Of a stretch of DNA of 64,000 nucleotides, positions 12,901 through 63,885 are shown piece by piece. Both the position numbers and the translations under genes were made by a program. Source of the DNA: Embiotoca jacksoni. Its lineage: Eukaryota > Chordata > Actinopteri > Embiotocidae. The number at the start of each line of letters is the position of its first letter. Positions within the stretch are counted from its first letter, which is position 1. The stretch is from the NCBI GenBank assembly GCA_022577435.1, contig JAKOON010000011.1:10549992-10613991 (forward strand), in the 5' to 3' direction. Under the pieces are notes generated by a model that saw nothing but the letters and a program-made list of their open reading frames with translations, had not been told where the DNA came from and made no database searches.

Positions 12901-14314
12901 TTAACGGGACAAGCTAATGCAGATAAACAAGCTGTTTGCTTTTTGTTTTTGGAAAGGTTAAAAACAATTACACCAACCTCTGAATCCTGTAAAGAGTAAC
13001 TAGTCCAACAAAGTTAACTAAAGTTAGATTAAATACATCCTTTTTTATTAAGTAAATTTGATCAACAGTCACTTTTCTTTTGCTCTTGGTCTCAATTGTT
13101 TGTCTTTATTGTTATTTTTCTCTTTTTTTCTCCGAAGAAAATCCAACGACACGTGAAGAAAAGATCCAAATCGAGGCCCACTGACTGTGCCTAGTTACAG
13201 TTGCTAGGCTATGATTGGACAATTAGCGGTTGAAGGGGAGGAGTTTGGAGAATGGTCAAATGGAAGTAAACGTGTGTTTCTGCATTAATGTCCTCTACGT
13301 TTTCCTTCCTTTTCACCAACATCTGCTGTGTTTGAAACTGATAATCCTTTGATTGGATTAGTTCAGGCTGCGTAACAGAGCTGTCAAGTGTAACAGTTAC
13401 ACAAAAAACATTCACATGTACATGCAGCACTAATGCACTCGGGACCACAGCAGAGATAACAGGAAAAGTAGCTGCTGCTCTATGACTTATCGCAACCTGT
13501 GAGCTCGATCAGGCTGGATTTGAACCAGAGTGGGTCTAATTAGCTTTGTAGCAATCATTAGGAGTGTGTTCGCTCCTCGCCCTGATTCACTGAGTGGGAA
13601 CTGTGAGCCTCCCCTCCCTTCCCCCCTTCCTCCCCTCCTCGAGTAATCACTGGTCTCGGCTCTGTCTCTCCCCTCCTGTCCTCCACCTCTCCTCATATCT
13701 CCCCAGATGATTTGGCGCTAATTAAGACGATGCACTGCCGAGAGAAGAAGGAAGGGGCGTTGACCCCGCTCGCTGTTAGACGTACGAGGTTTAAAAAGTA
13801 AAGAAAGAGGAAGCAGAGGTGCAAAAGTAGAGCAATGAAAATACATTTTGTTCCACTCGGGATTAAGATTTGTAAATGATATTTATTTACTGCCTGTATT
13901 GTTTTCATACATACAGGACAACAGTTTGATGGTTAAAGACAGCTTTAAAGCAGCTTCAATTGATAGTTTTTCTAATAATGACAATTTGAAGACTGTGCGA
14001 CGATGTGAATCTGCAGCTCAGCTCATCTTTACGGAGCTTCAAAGTGAGTTTTGCCTGCAGTTCAGCTGACCAGTCTGTAAATTTCCTGTTTGGCTTCACC
14101 CTCGCGCTCTCGTAGCGTCGTTCTCGGACACAGCAGGTGAGCTGAAAAAATGCCCAGCAGCAAACAACAGACACCGTTAGAGACGAGCTGGTAGAAAAGA
14201 AAGCGCAGCATTTAGCAGCTAAACATCCTGATATTTCCCTCAAGAGTTGGTGGAGACCAAAAATGAAGCGTGTAATGCACACGCACGTCCACTGAAGGAA
14301 GGATCTGTTGCTGC
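9951..14314. other. Non-coding; possible conserved elements at 9990-10300 and 11925-12110
   Basis: There are no exons or long repeats, but the two sub-stretches have the look of conserved vertebrate non-coding elements: repeat-free, rich in TAATTA-type and octamer-like words, no open frame of note. This is visual judgement only. A 22 nt A-run lies at 11462-11483. Confidence 0.35.
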
Positions 14315-14395
14315 TTTCAATTGGAGCTCGTGAGCTGGTGGTTGCAGCGTGGGAAGGCGTGCTTGGAGTCCAAGTGGTTAAGTCGTAAAAACGGT
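14315..14395 (+). repeat. Fragment resembling the left end of family B
   Basis: ggagctcgtgagctggtggttg and gtggttaagtcgtaaaaac match the start of the copies at 48680 and 63440. It abuts a family A copy. Confidence 0.5.
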
Positions 14396-14860
14396 TTGGA
14401 GCCGGTAGTGACCATATTCGGGGGGAGTGAATGGTGGATGTGATTCGATCTGATTGGAAACCTGACGATACTAGGTCCTGCCCACCGATAGCTGTAGCCT
14501 GACTGCACTACAGGCCTGTCAATAAAACAGACACGCCCCCCCCCCCCCAAAAAAAAACCCACATCTTTTTGAAGCTTATTTTCAAATTAATGACGGATTA
14601 TTTTCAGATGGACCTCCAGAAAACTAACAAGAAGGAGCGACTTTAGCTAACAACACCGAGATAACTGGTGGAAAACATTTATTGACTTAGAATTTTATGA
14701 GATTAGTTGAATGGGAGTCTATGGAGTCGGAGGGTTTTTGGACCCGACCTCTAGTGGCACTCGGTGGTATCGCAGCTTAAGGCACTTCTGCATCGGCCTC
14801 GTTTTTCAGACCTGGAAGCTACGAACACTTTTATATGCAGTCTGTGGTCATGAGGCAAAA
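14390..14860 (+). repeat. Dispersed repeat family A, copy 3
   Basis: Near-colinear with 32420-32900 across about 450 bp, including aatgacggattattttcaga, acaccgagataactggtgga and gacctctagtggcactcggt. A C-run followed by an A-run interrupts it at about 14537. Confidence 0.8.
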
Positions 14861-15144
14861 ATATGTGACTCTGAAATGATTCCCTCTAGTGGACAGAGGT
14901 GTGTACTACACACTCTGCCGTGATACCGGGTGGAGCACTCAGTGTGATGCAGTAAATTAAACCCCACAAATAGGAACACGGCAGAATGATTGTCTCACAA
15001 AACTGCATAAATCTACAGAAATACATCCGGCTCTGTTCCCGTACCTCCTTATACTGACCCCTTACTTCCTTTCATACCGGCAGGTATACTTGCTCCCTCT
15101 GGGTCAAAAGGTCACCGAGGCAATCAAACAATCACCTGTCCCGC

Positions 15145-15146
<2 letters not shown>

Positions 15147-15179
<33 letters not shown>

Positions 15180-15203
15180 GCACACACACGCACGCACACA
15201 CAC
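15147..15203. repeat. (CA)n / CGCA microsatellite
   Basis: Long CA array with interspersed cgca units. Confidence 0.95.
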
Positions 15204-15364
15204 GGATGCAGTAGCAGCAGCCCGTTGAGTGACAGCCTAATTACCCGGTACGAGAGAAACGAACCCCTCTGCTGTACCGCAGTTAACAGGATCAGAAGGC
15301 CACTTGTCCCCCCCTCACCCCATGCATATTTCTTCTTTCAAGTGCTGAGATGTCAGTGTGTTTA

Positions 15365-15366
<2 letters not shown>

Positions 15367-15413
<47 letters not shown>
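15367..15413. repeat. (TG)n microsatellite
   Basis: About 23 TG units, about 160 bp from an opposite-sense CA array. Confidence 0.97.
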
Positions 15414-15415
<2 letters not shown>

Positions 15416-16229
15416 TACGGAGAGGGGTAGCCTGCTCCGAAGATGGCGGCCGATAGTGTATTCACACACATGAAAGGGTCAAGGGAACGGCTCGGGGTCT
15501 GGGCCTGCAGATAAAACGCAGCCGAGAGAGAAGAAAAAAAGGGAATTGGTTTTGGTCACCGAGGGACTAAAAGCTTGTGTGTGGAGGTTAACTCGGATTA
15601 CTTGTGTGTGACAGAGAAAATGCTTTCTTTAATTCAGAGCTCTCGGATTCTGAGTGTTTCAGATCAGGTGTTTGAACAGCTGGCGGTGAAGAGCTCTTTA
15701 GGAGGAGACAAAACCAGAAAAGAAATGTTCCAGCTGCCCCTTCACGTTGACCTCCAGACGTCACATTTCAAAGGGAGATTGAGAAAAGACGTCCTCGTGT
15801 GTCGACTTTGATTCGAGCACTGACACTCACATCGTCGGGGGGGGGGGGGGAACCCATTTAGCTCTGCGTGCTTTGATCCCGCGGCCCTGACCGAAATAGA
15901 AAACGAACCCACGGCGTGTTTGTTTTCCGAAAGATGTGATTCATACTTTCCTGCAGGGAGCGCTCACGTACGCACCCTTTATTTTTGACCACCAGGGGGT
16001 AGAATAACTGCAACGCAAGCTATTTTCGACACCATCAAATTTTATTGGTTGATGTGTCATCAACATCCCATAATGTACAAGATCAGTTCTCTCTCGATTA
16101 GAAGCATCCACCGCGGGCAAATTAGCATGCTGACGCCAGCATGTAGCTTGCTTCGTTGCTAGCGTGGCTGTAGACGTTTGTTTTTTTTTTTGTCCTTTTA
16201 CGCATATTAGAATTAATCAATTAATCAAA
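15414..16229. other. Non-coding, nothing recognised
   Basis: Includes a 14 nt G-run near 15837. The small open frame at 15575-15811 has no recognisable features. Confidence 0.4.
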
Positions 16230-16560
16230 ATGTCACGGTTTGGACTTCCTTTCTGTTCCGTCTAGTCTTTATTTCAGTCTGGATTTTGTGTTTCCCGTTT
16301 TACTTTGTAGACTTGCCTGCTTTATTTCAGTTTGTGTTTTGTTTTGAAATTACTCACCTCTTATGTCTGTCTCGTGTCACTTCGTGCCCTCTATTTGGTT
16401 GTCTGCCCCGCCCCCTGATTAGTTTCAGCTGTCCCTCGTTGTCCTTCCCTCCCCGGTGTATTTACTCAGTGTGCTCTTCTTCCCTCTCGGTCCGTTCTTG
16501 GTTTGAGTTTGTCGTACTTTTCGTTTAGAGTAAATTCTGTGTCCCTGTCAGCCCTTTGGG
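16230..16560 (-). repeat. Dispersed repeat family C
   Basis: cgccccctgattagtttcag, tgtccctcgttgtccttccc and tgtgctcttcttccctctcg match the reverse complement of segments at 29690-29890 and 38000-38240. Class unknown. Confidence 0.65.
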
Positions 16561-17714
16561 ATTTATTGTCTCTATCTTTTTTCCTCTTGGATTCAGCGCC
16601 AGCGGACTCTTGTCGTATTTTTGAATTGCCTATTTTGTATTTCGTTGTGCAGTTGGGACTCCCGCTCGGTAATTCAAGCTTTTTGTTTTTCTATTCTTTG
16701 AACAACAACACAAAAACAAAAAAGCAAGAGAAAAAACAAAGTACAATTATAACAACTAAAGTTGGTGTTAGTGTTATGCCAAAAGACACACTAAAAATAT
16801 TCCAGTTATTGACTGTATATCCATTTTTTGCCTTTGCGATAAAGCCGGCGATGTGAAGCCTTCATCGTCATTTGTGTATAAAATATACCGCAACAACTTC
16901 CATGTAACCGACTAACTGCAGTTCAGATGACGTCTGAATACCACGACTTTTCCTCGTTAGGAGGAGGTGGGTGGTTCCGACACGGCGGCGGACGTCGATG
17001 CAGGAGATCGCTGTTGCCATGACGACAACGGTTGCACAACTTGGAAAAAGGTTACAACTTCAATGGTTAACATGGTTTAAGGCATAATTTGAACCCTAAT
17101 CAAGTGGGGGGTTTTTTTGTGTGCCAAAACGTCACCAGCAGCACTAATTTCACAAATACTCGTGTGGCTCGTGTGTGAGGGAGGAACAGAGGACCTGTAA
17201 GGTCATGTTGGTCGGAGGACTTGTTGCCCGGCTCAGTTGTAGCCGCTGCGGTTAATGACCTGTGCTGTCGATGCGGGCAGAGCGCCGCTTTGCCCTTCGG
17301 GTCGGTTACATCGGACAGACGGCGACGCCTGATCAGTTTGGCTCCAGATACATTTTGTGGTCCCTCAACATACGATGTCGTCGCTGATGAACGTGCGTAC
17401 GGCACACACACTCAGACACGCCACCATCAGCACTCCAGAACACACACAGAAGAGTAAACACTCATCTCTGACCTTGATGGACGACATGTTTCATGTCAAG
17501 TAGAAGTCCTTTTTATCAAGTTGAAGGCCTTGGACTCAGATTGTCCCTGCCGGTCTGTGCGGGAGAGCCCACAGCTGGTCGTGTAACATCATTACTGGTC
17601 CCACTGGAAACGGTGGTTATGGCCACTCCACCTCAATTATTGCATCTAAGCTAGTGTCCCACTGAAACAATGATAAATATTCATGCAGATTAAGCAGGGA
17701 ACAGTTGGCGGGAG
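16561..17714. other. Non-coding; possible conserved element at 17540-17714
   Basis: No exon recognised. The last 175 bp are repeat-free, with aattattgcatctaagct and gataaatattcatgcagat words typical of regulatory non-coding DNA. This is a weak visual call. Confidence 0.3.
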
Positions 17715-17731
17715 TGTGCGTGTGTGTGCGC

Positions 17732-17785
<54 letters not shown>
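17715..17785. repeat. (TG)n microsatellite
   Basis: About 30 TG units after a short CG/TG mixed start. Confidence 0.97.
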
Positions 17786-17786
<1 letters not shown>

Positions 17787-20700
17787 AGTGATGGGGGAGG
17801 CTGCGTGAATGCCCAGTTTTGTATTGTTAAACCTTTATTCTCCTACATTTATCCGGCATATGTCGCCACTAGTTACTTTTCAAGCCACATGGAACATGGA
17901 ACGCTCATATTATCATTCATCTTTACGTCATCACATTAAATGTTAACAATTAAAATACCGATTGCTAAATGTTTAACCATTTTTGTGTCATAATCTCTTC
18001 AAAATCCAGTAGGGACTCCTCGTCACGTTTCAGGTGTCTATAAGTTACATGTGTTTTCACCGATAAGAGATTTCACCTCTTAACTTGATCAAAATAAACA
18101 AAATTAAGAGAAAGTCTAAATAAATCAATACAAATTTGTGTATCATAACCATGTTTTTTCTTCTTTTTACTCACAATAATAATTGCCACGATCTCTCAAA
18201 TTGAGTCACGTAGTTAATGACTGTGTTTGCACGCAACAGGATTAGTCTTGAAACTTTTTGATTGATCTTCGTATATAAAATTGTTAGAACTAGCTGCACC
18301 ACATTTCCAAATCTTGGCTCCTTTTTTTTTTTTTTTTTTTTATACTTTAAGCGTGATTCAGATTTTTACTGAAACATCAAAGTACTTATTGTATCACTGT
18401 GAATGTGGATGTTCAGGTGCCACCCACACTTCAATGTTCTGCACATTCAGGTTCAAACGATTTTCTTTTTAAAAAAATTTACCAAATGTCTGCGGTGGCT
18501 CTTTGTTTCTTATCTGTGTTGGATTATGTGTTTCCAGTTTGTCCGTGAAGATGCTGGCTCAGCAGCCGCAATGCTTTACGGGCCGACTTAGTCTTATTAG
18601 AAGAACCTGTTTGAATCGTCGCCGGGCGAGATGAGAGGGCCCGCTGATTCCCAGACCGTGAGTAAGTGTGCGCTGCCGTCGAGGCCCGCTGGTTTGAATT
18701 CGCTGGGTTTGATCATACTTCAGCCTTTTTTTTTTTAATAAGATTGCATTATATTCTGGGAGGAGGCGTCCTCACAATACAGATTGCTGTTTTTTTAATG
18801 ACTCCCTCAGACCCTCTCAGGCTCTTAAATAATGATCTCACTCCGTGAGCTGTACAGCCCACAGCTCACAGCTCACGCAGCGTTCATCACCCGCTGTGCG
18901 ATAAGTGGAGTATTGACTGAGCAAAATGAAGCGGCTGTTGTTTAGCGATGGCAAAGTGGCGTCAACACCTTTTTTTTCCCCCCAGTTTTTAAACAAAGAA
19001 AACAGTTCCGGGTGTATTTTCTGGAGCTGTGCGTCTGAAATATCTTATTTTCAGTTTGTCACCACCTGGATCTTATTTTTGTAGTATTTTGAATTGTAGT
19101 AATTTACCTTTTCACAAGCACTATTACTGTTACAAAGCCTTTCGAGGTTTTCAATGGTTGGTGCCACATTGAATTCATGAAAGGGACTCCCTGCTTGGTT
19201 TTTTTTTTTACATTATAAGAGGGTTAAACTTATGATCCTGGTGGTATGTTGTGTTTTTGAGTCGGCTCGCAGCGGCAGCTGCTGGGGGCTAGCTGCCTAT
19301 AGCGGCCAACGGATCTATATATTTTTTATTTACCGAACCTCGCCTCCATCACTGCAAATTAAACTGCATTTATTACATGAACCGGTAACATTCAGAAAGG
19401 AGGCAGAAAAGTACCCGAGCTTAAGTGACACTGAGCAGAAAAGAGCTGGAAAGTTGATAAATGCTAAGCTAAAATAAGTAAAGAGCTGCAGAACTGCTGC
19501 AACTTTCACTTTAAATATAAAGCAGGTAATTGGCCGCACTTATGAAGAATATAGCAAATCTAACAGTAACACAGAAACGGCAACGGCAGGAAATGAGACG
19601 ACGCGCTAACTGCAGCGCGTTAGTTTGTTATTTAATGTTGAAAACAACGACAGAAACATTCTCGCACCTATTTTCATTCACAGTAATGTAATTCTGCATT
19701 TGAGCGTTTCGCAGCTGTACATTTTCCAACGGAAGGAAAATACGTCTTGGTGTTATATTTGATTCACACTCCGCTTTGATAAAAGTCTGACTTTGACTTA
19801 CAAATAAACATTTTGCCCACTTTGGAGAAAATGCAGAGATTTATACATCTGCATTTGATTTTTGTTGTTGTTTTATGATTGAGTTATACTGAGAGGTCTT
19901 CCTCACATTCTATCAACCTGATTCAATGGGAGGGACAAAATATCAGGAACACCTCTCTCCGTGCAACCGAGCGTCTGCGTTTCGAGGCAGATCCTCTGCT
20001 TTCCAAAGACATCCATCTCCATCACGTTTGGTTTTCGGTGGTTCCTCCTCGCTCCCTCTTTCCTTCTCTCTCTCTCTCTCTCTCTGTCCCGCCACTTGTG
20101 TCGCCATCTGTTCTCGATTAATGTGAGTTACGAGCAGTAATTGAAGCATCTGTTCATCCGGTGCGCATCCTTTTGCTCCGACACACGACGACACCTCTCT
20201 CGCTGCACTCTCGCCTTAGTGTCTGTTTCTCCTTGAGCTGATCTATTATCACTTTTAGTCTGTGAAATATCTCAACAACTGCCGGATGGACTAACAGCTC
20301 TTGATGGAGCGCGACATTTTTGTGCAGACAGTCGTGTGTGCATCTGACTTTACTGACTGCGGGTGTAATTGTCACAAAGTGTGTCCTTGGTTCAGCCAAA
20401 GCTGACGAGCAATATATCATCAGTTTCATTGGTTATTTAAAAAAAAAAAAATTGAATAATAATAAACATTATTTGTTTAGCACATACGTGAAATGCAGCT
20501 CAAAGTGCTTTAAGGTGAGAAAATTACACGTAGTGTTTCACATAAAAAAAAAAAAAAAGACATAAGGAACATTAAAAACATGTTAAAATGTAATTTAAGA
20601 ACATATGAATAGACAAAACATGAATAAAATAATGTAATGTAGACAAAACGTTAAATATATTTCCATCGGGATGATGGACCCGATCAGATGGGTGAAGGAT

Positions 20701-21189
20701 TACAACAGATAGATCCGATGTGACTTCGACGTTGATGTATACATCTTTTGGTGTGACAACAGTTGCTCATTCGCACATTAAGCAGTTATGGAGTAACATT
20801 ATCGTTCATTTGAAGTCACATTTCTGGTCACCAGTCGAATACTACCTCTTTTTTTTTTTTCTTCTCCACCTCCTGAAGGAAATATCTGGCTCTTTATCTT
20901 AACGCTTCGCTAGGTTCACCAGCTAGTTTCTAACTGTCTGTCCGATGAACAGGAAGTGTAGGTTTTTTTCTCTTAAAGCCAAACAAAACAGTAAACTGCT
21001 GGGCCACAAAGCTAAACACTGAGCGTAAACTCACTGTACAGCTTCATAAAACCGAAGTGGCTTTGTGGAGATGTATCTCTGCAGGTTCATCTGACTTTTG
21101 TAGCTTTGAAATAGACTCATAGTTGTGTTTTCTCCGTAAAGCAAAGCCCCAAAAGCCTTCCAGAGTGGGTCATACATGAACACAGAAGA

Positions 21190-21192
<3 letters not shown>
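17786..21192. other. Non-coding, nothing recognised apart from simple repeats
   Basis: Contains T-runs near 18321-18340, a (CT)n tract at about 20063-20085, and A-runs near 20440 and 20545. No exon found. Confidence 0.45.

Positions 21193-21221
<29 letters not shown>
21193..21221. repeat. Poly-A run
   Basis: A run of 29 A. Confidence 0.95.
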
Positions 21222-21491
21222 CGCATGTAAGTACTGTTGGCACAAACTCGCTCACACAGATAGCAGCGCCGGAATTAGTCCTGTCGCTTTTATTGATCGT
21301 TTCACTTAGATTGCCGCGAACCTGTCAGCCGATGCTGAAGGGGCCCGTCTTAAGTGCTCGATTGGGAATCAGTGTGAAATACCTGCAATCCAGACGAGCC
21401 AGACACGACCGCAGCAGTGTGCGGAGAGTCTCTCCAAATCTGACAGGATTTTCCAGAGATGCACCCGGACACTGCTGAGAGGTTGGTGGTG

Positions 21492-21494
<3 letters not shown>

Positions 21495-21551
<57 letters not shown>

Positions 21552-21577
21552 GTGCGTGTGCGTGCGTGCGTGCGCAC
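21495..21577. repeat. (TG)n microsatellite with CGTG end
   Basis: About 25 TG units followed by mixed cgtg units. Confidence 0.97.
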
Positions 21578-21785
21578 ACCCCCCCTGTATGAGCTTAGCT
21601 GGGCAGGGTAGGCAGACTGAGCTAATAGGCAGGATGTGTGATGAGCAGGAGGCTGGAGGTTCTGGTGGAGGCAGACACTTCCTGCTGTCACTTTCTGTCT
21701 GGCTCTGGCATGTTTACGCCATTGATGGGGGGTAAAAAAAAAAAAAAAAAAAATGCTCTCACGCACACACCTGCACATGTCTAAG

Positions 21786-21787
<2 letters not shown>

Positions 21788-21850
<63 letters not shown>
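21788..21850. repeat. (CA)n microsatellite
   Basis: About 31 CA units, inverted relative to the TG array 210 bp upstream. Confidence 0.97.
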
Positions 21851-21852
<2 letters not shown>

Positions 21853-22289
21853 CGCCTTACCTATTGTGCTGCACGTCCGCTCGCACGCAGAGATAATGAC
21901 CGCTTTGCTATGATTATAACGTCTGATAAAATCATCCTCTGCTGGGTGAAATTAAATCAAGAATAGGCCGTGAATGCTTAAAATGTGGAACGCCGCATCC
22001 TCTCCGTGCAGCGAGCGGATCAGCGTGAAGGCGACGGATTTGAGGGGCAGCGCTTAAGTCGAGGCAGGCGGACAGGTGGGGCGTCCATATGTCGCCCCAG
22101 CCACCTGCTCTCCTCTCCAGCATGGACCGGGGTCAGAGGGCAGGCTGCTGCCTCTCTCTCCCCCAGCGTGGACACTTGGCATCGAGGGCTGGGAGCTGAA
22201 ACACAGGCCTCTCGTTCAGCCTTTGTTGACTGGTGCCGCTTTAAAAAGGTTTCCTCACTGTCGAACCGGAGGTTTCCTGCCTTTTTATT

Positions 22290-24000
22290 AAATTGATACT
22301 TGCATACGAAAGTCTTGCTTGCGTCGAGCGAAGCCTGTCGCGTCTGCAGAGGGAGCTGCGATGTGATTCCAGTCGGGGCCCGTCGGGTCTGAAAAAGTTT
22401 GTAAACCCGATCTGGGCGCGTCGAAACGGAAGCGAGCGTACCGGGTGTCTGTCTGAGGCGAGCTGCTCTTCAGCCGCCGGCTGCCAACGCACCCGGATCT
22501 CTTCTCTGCGTTCAAATGCAACCCGTGAGCTCGCGGTTGCAGCACGGGAAGTCGCGTGCAGCGTACGCTCGGCGCTCGGGAGCTTCAGCCGCGAGAACAG
22601 GGAAATACTTTCATCTTTAAAATCGGATCCGATAAATTTGACATTTTTGCTTGAAAAATAACCTCGACAATGAATTAATTATCAACAATTTTTATGAAAA
22701 TTGCCAATTAGTTTTCTGTTGATTGACAACTTAATGAAATTCCAGTTCTTCGGCGCATCTCTCGTCTCCGTTTTGATTCTCTGTTCCTTCCTGTGAAGCC
22801 CGCTGACCTTTTCGCTGCGGTCGCTACGAGACAGTTTGTGATGTTGTCGTGACAGCAGAGCTGCTTCAGTAATATTTTACTACAACTTCGGAGCTGATTT
22901 GAGCGAACGCGTACGATCCATTCAGCCTTTAGCGCTTCGTAACTTTGGACTTCTTGGGGTTGTTTTGGTTTTTTTTTTTCTTTCCCGAGAGGTGCTCCGT
23001 TGTTATCTGCCGAGCTCTGACCGATTGAAGTGGTTTAGCGATACGAGGCGCGAGGCCGCGGCTGTAATTACCGACCATTTATCCCACTTCTGTGTTAACG
23101 AGCAGTTAAACGCCGGCGCGGCCCGTTGACGTCCTGCACCGGCACCGGCACCGACCCGCCGGGCGCCGAAGCCTCAACGCGTTCGGATTGGGCTCGACCT
23201 CAATGAAGCCGCCGAAAAGATGAGCGCGGGGCGAAGACGGCGCGGGGGGGGGGGGGCAGGAGCTACCGTCTAATCTCATTGCCCTCGTCTTTGTCTTCGT
23301 GCGCTTCGCTGTCACGACAGATTATGCTTCGACGGGGGGGGGGGGAGTGAGGGACGGGATGATAAATGAGAGGGGGGAACGGCGGGAATGAAGACGAAGA
23401 GAGAGGCGGACAAGACAATTAAGTTACAGTGGAGGGGGGGGGGGGGGTGTTTGCGCCGTCGTGCGTCGTCCCCCTCGACCCTCCTCGTGAACTCCACGTC
23501 ACGATTCATCGTCTCCAATCTCGCCGTGAAATACGCGAGGGACCCCGATGGAAGTGTGCGCCGCTCGCGGGTTTGAAACGAGGGAGGAGCGGGTGAACGC
23601 CGTCTACGTGCTGCATCGGCGGCGGGCCTTTTTTAAAAAAAAATTATTTTAGATATCTGGATATACGTGAGCGAGCTGCTTTTAATTCAGAAGCGGTGGT
23701 TTAAGGTTCACAAATCTGGACGTAAACCTTAATCTTTTCAAGTGGTTCTTTGTGGCGACGCTGACCGTCCCTCGACGCGGCCAACTCGGTGGGCTCGTTT
23801 GTGATCGCGTGCAATTACCGTCGGCGTCCTCACTTTCCTCTCGACTTTGCTTTTGGATTTCGTCGCCGTTTGTGAGGAGTCCAAATCCGACCGTGCCGGG
23901 CTGACTCCAGCGCTGTCGCTACGTGGGATGTGCCGTCGCCGCGCGTGAAAAGTTTTACGAGACAATTTTTTTTTTTTTTTAGGTCATTCTGACCGGATGT
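22290..24000. other. CpG-rich, GC-rich block with three poly-G runs
   Basis: CpG dinucleotides are frequent here (for example gcgcggcccgttgacg, cgccgggcgccgaagcc), unlike the surrounding AT-rich DNA. Runs of 10 or more G occur near 23245, 23333 and 23435. It resembles a CpG-island-like region about 0.7-2.4 kb upstream of the first visible ttc28 exon. No exon with known coding was found, and no TATA box or transcription start can be assigned. CpG counts were judged by eye. Confidence 0.5.
22510..22580 (+). repeat. Fragment resembling the left end of family B
   Basis: gttcaaatgcaacccgtgag, then ctcgcggttgcagcacggga, resembles the start of the copies at 48680 and 63440. It is short and diverged. 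Confidence 0.4.
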
Positions 24001-24736
24001 GTAAATGTAATAACTTTTACCTGTGATTAAGGCCGTGCACGGACAGAACGGTCTCGGACTTGTTTCCATGTAGTCTTGCGGCTCCCTGGCTCTGTCGCGT
24101 CTCCACACTGCCCCTACAGGTCACGTGTATATTACATCTTGTGTTCATCTCCGAGGATGTTCACAACCAACACTCCGAACAGATGCAGGATATGGGAGGC
24201 AGCCATCATAAAAACGCGTGGTTTAAAGCGGGTATATCTCCAGCCTTATTTCTGTAATTTGGCGCCTGATCATTAAAATTAAAATGATGAAATAAAAATA
24301 CATTTTTTAGTTTTTTTGGTCAGTAGGAGTGACATCGTTCGGCTTTTCAGTAAGTCTGTTGCGTACCACAAGTTGCCAATCACTGATGAACACGGATTTT
24401 TAGCATTTATTGTTTGTAAAATGCAAGGTTTAAACATGCAACATTTAAAACCGGTAAAAGCAATGGCGGTATAAAGAAGCAAATGTGAAGTGCAAGTATC
24501 AGAGTAAATTTGAGTACATTTATTTTACCTGTGTTCCAGATTGAATTCGACGTTCCCTTTGGTTTTCTGGCTCATCTGCACATTTCACTTTAGTTTTATT
24601 GCAGTTCTGTATAAAAAAAAATTAAAAAAAAAAAGACATACGTAATTGCAGCAGTGCAGAAGTGGTTTAAAATGCCCAAATATCGAATACGAAAAGCCTC
24701 GACAGACAGTAAAAATGATTGCTCTTCTCTCCGCAG

Positions 24737-62788
<38,052 letters not shown>

Positions 62789-62844
62789 GTTTGATTGATT
62801 ATTAACCCAATATATTTTTTTTAAATCCACAAAATTTTTGCACA

Positions 62845-63270
62845 AATTCTTGGTCTCAAGAGGATGAAAATCACTAAATTTGGGGATCTCTTGACTTTAT
62901 CAAACATCACCAGCAGGACTTAGTTTTCCCGAGAAGATGGATGGGTAGAACATTTTGTATAGACATTTATTATCCCCAGAGGATGAACCCTAATGACCAT
63001 TTTTATGTGGTTTTAAGTTAAATATCTCAACAACTGTTAACATTTCCGACAGCCGATATTTGACTCATCATAGCAGGAAAAGTAAAAAGGTGTAATTGAT
63101 AATGTGAAAAATGATTGCATTTCATTTCAGTAAGCAAGTTTTAGGTTATTTTTATTTTGCCATGTTGTTCACTGTCATAGTTTTGTAGCTGTTGCTGGTC
63201 AAAATATCTGATGTGAAGATGGGGGAATTTCTCAGAGATTTGATTTGATTGATCCTGAGGATGAATCGTA
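62845..63270. repeat. Diverged ccccagaggatg-type units
   Basis: tctcaagaggatgaaaatca, atccccagaggatgaaccct and gatcctgaggatgaatcgta resemble the array at 60670-61580 but are scattered and decayed. Confidence 0.55.
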
Positions 63271-63439
63271 ATCACTTTGGTAGTTCTTTAACTCTTTATG
63301 TAACAACATCTAATGTCTAATTTGGCAGTATTTGATCAATTCAGGACAAAATACCTATAAAACTGTTCACATTGCCTTCAAAACTAGCTGTACTTTGTTT
63401 ATAGTGCTAATTAGCAACTGTTAGTATGATAAGCTAAAC

Positions 63440-63885
63440 TAATGCTGTGTTCAAATGGAACTCGTGAGCTCGAGGTTACGACATGTAAAGTCATGTGCAC
63501 TGTTTGGTGTTCAAGCGATTAAGTCGTAAAAGCACCGGTGCCAGGCAATGGCAACGTGGATGCCGTCTAGAAGCCCCAGAGGCTAACAGTTTATCAGCTA
63601 ACAGGGCAGGTAACAAAATGCAGAAAATACAAAGACAAAGAGGGAAGAGATGAGGCCGTTGGGAAGATCAACATTTTCCTCAGACGTAGGCTATTATCAA
63701 AGTTATGAAGACAAACTGTACATGACTAAAATTACAATATTTTAGCTTAACATCCAAACAAACATGAACTTTCATGACCTCTGACCTTTCTGTAAACGTC
63801 AGCAAACACGTCACAACTCGTGAACTTGAGACTTGTAGAAGATTTACAGTGCCGCTGTTGTGAATATCACAAGAGGGTGCCAATC
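63440..63885 (+). repeat. Dispersed repeat family B, copy 3
   Basis: The longest copy: from gttcaaatggaactcgtgag to atatcacaagagggtgcc. It shares its 3' segment with copy 1 and its body with copy 2. Confidence 0.82.

Noticed and set aside
21350..21850. 166-codon minus-strand open frame
   Set aside because: It spans two dinucleotide arrays and is low-complexity Cys/Val and Thr/His sequence.
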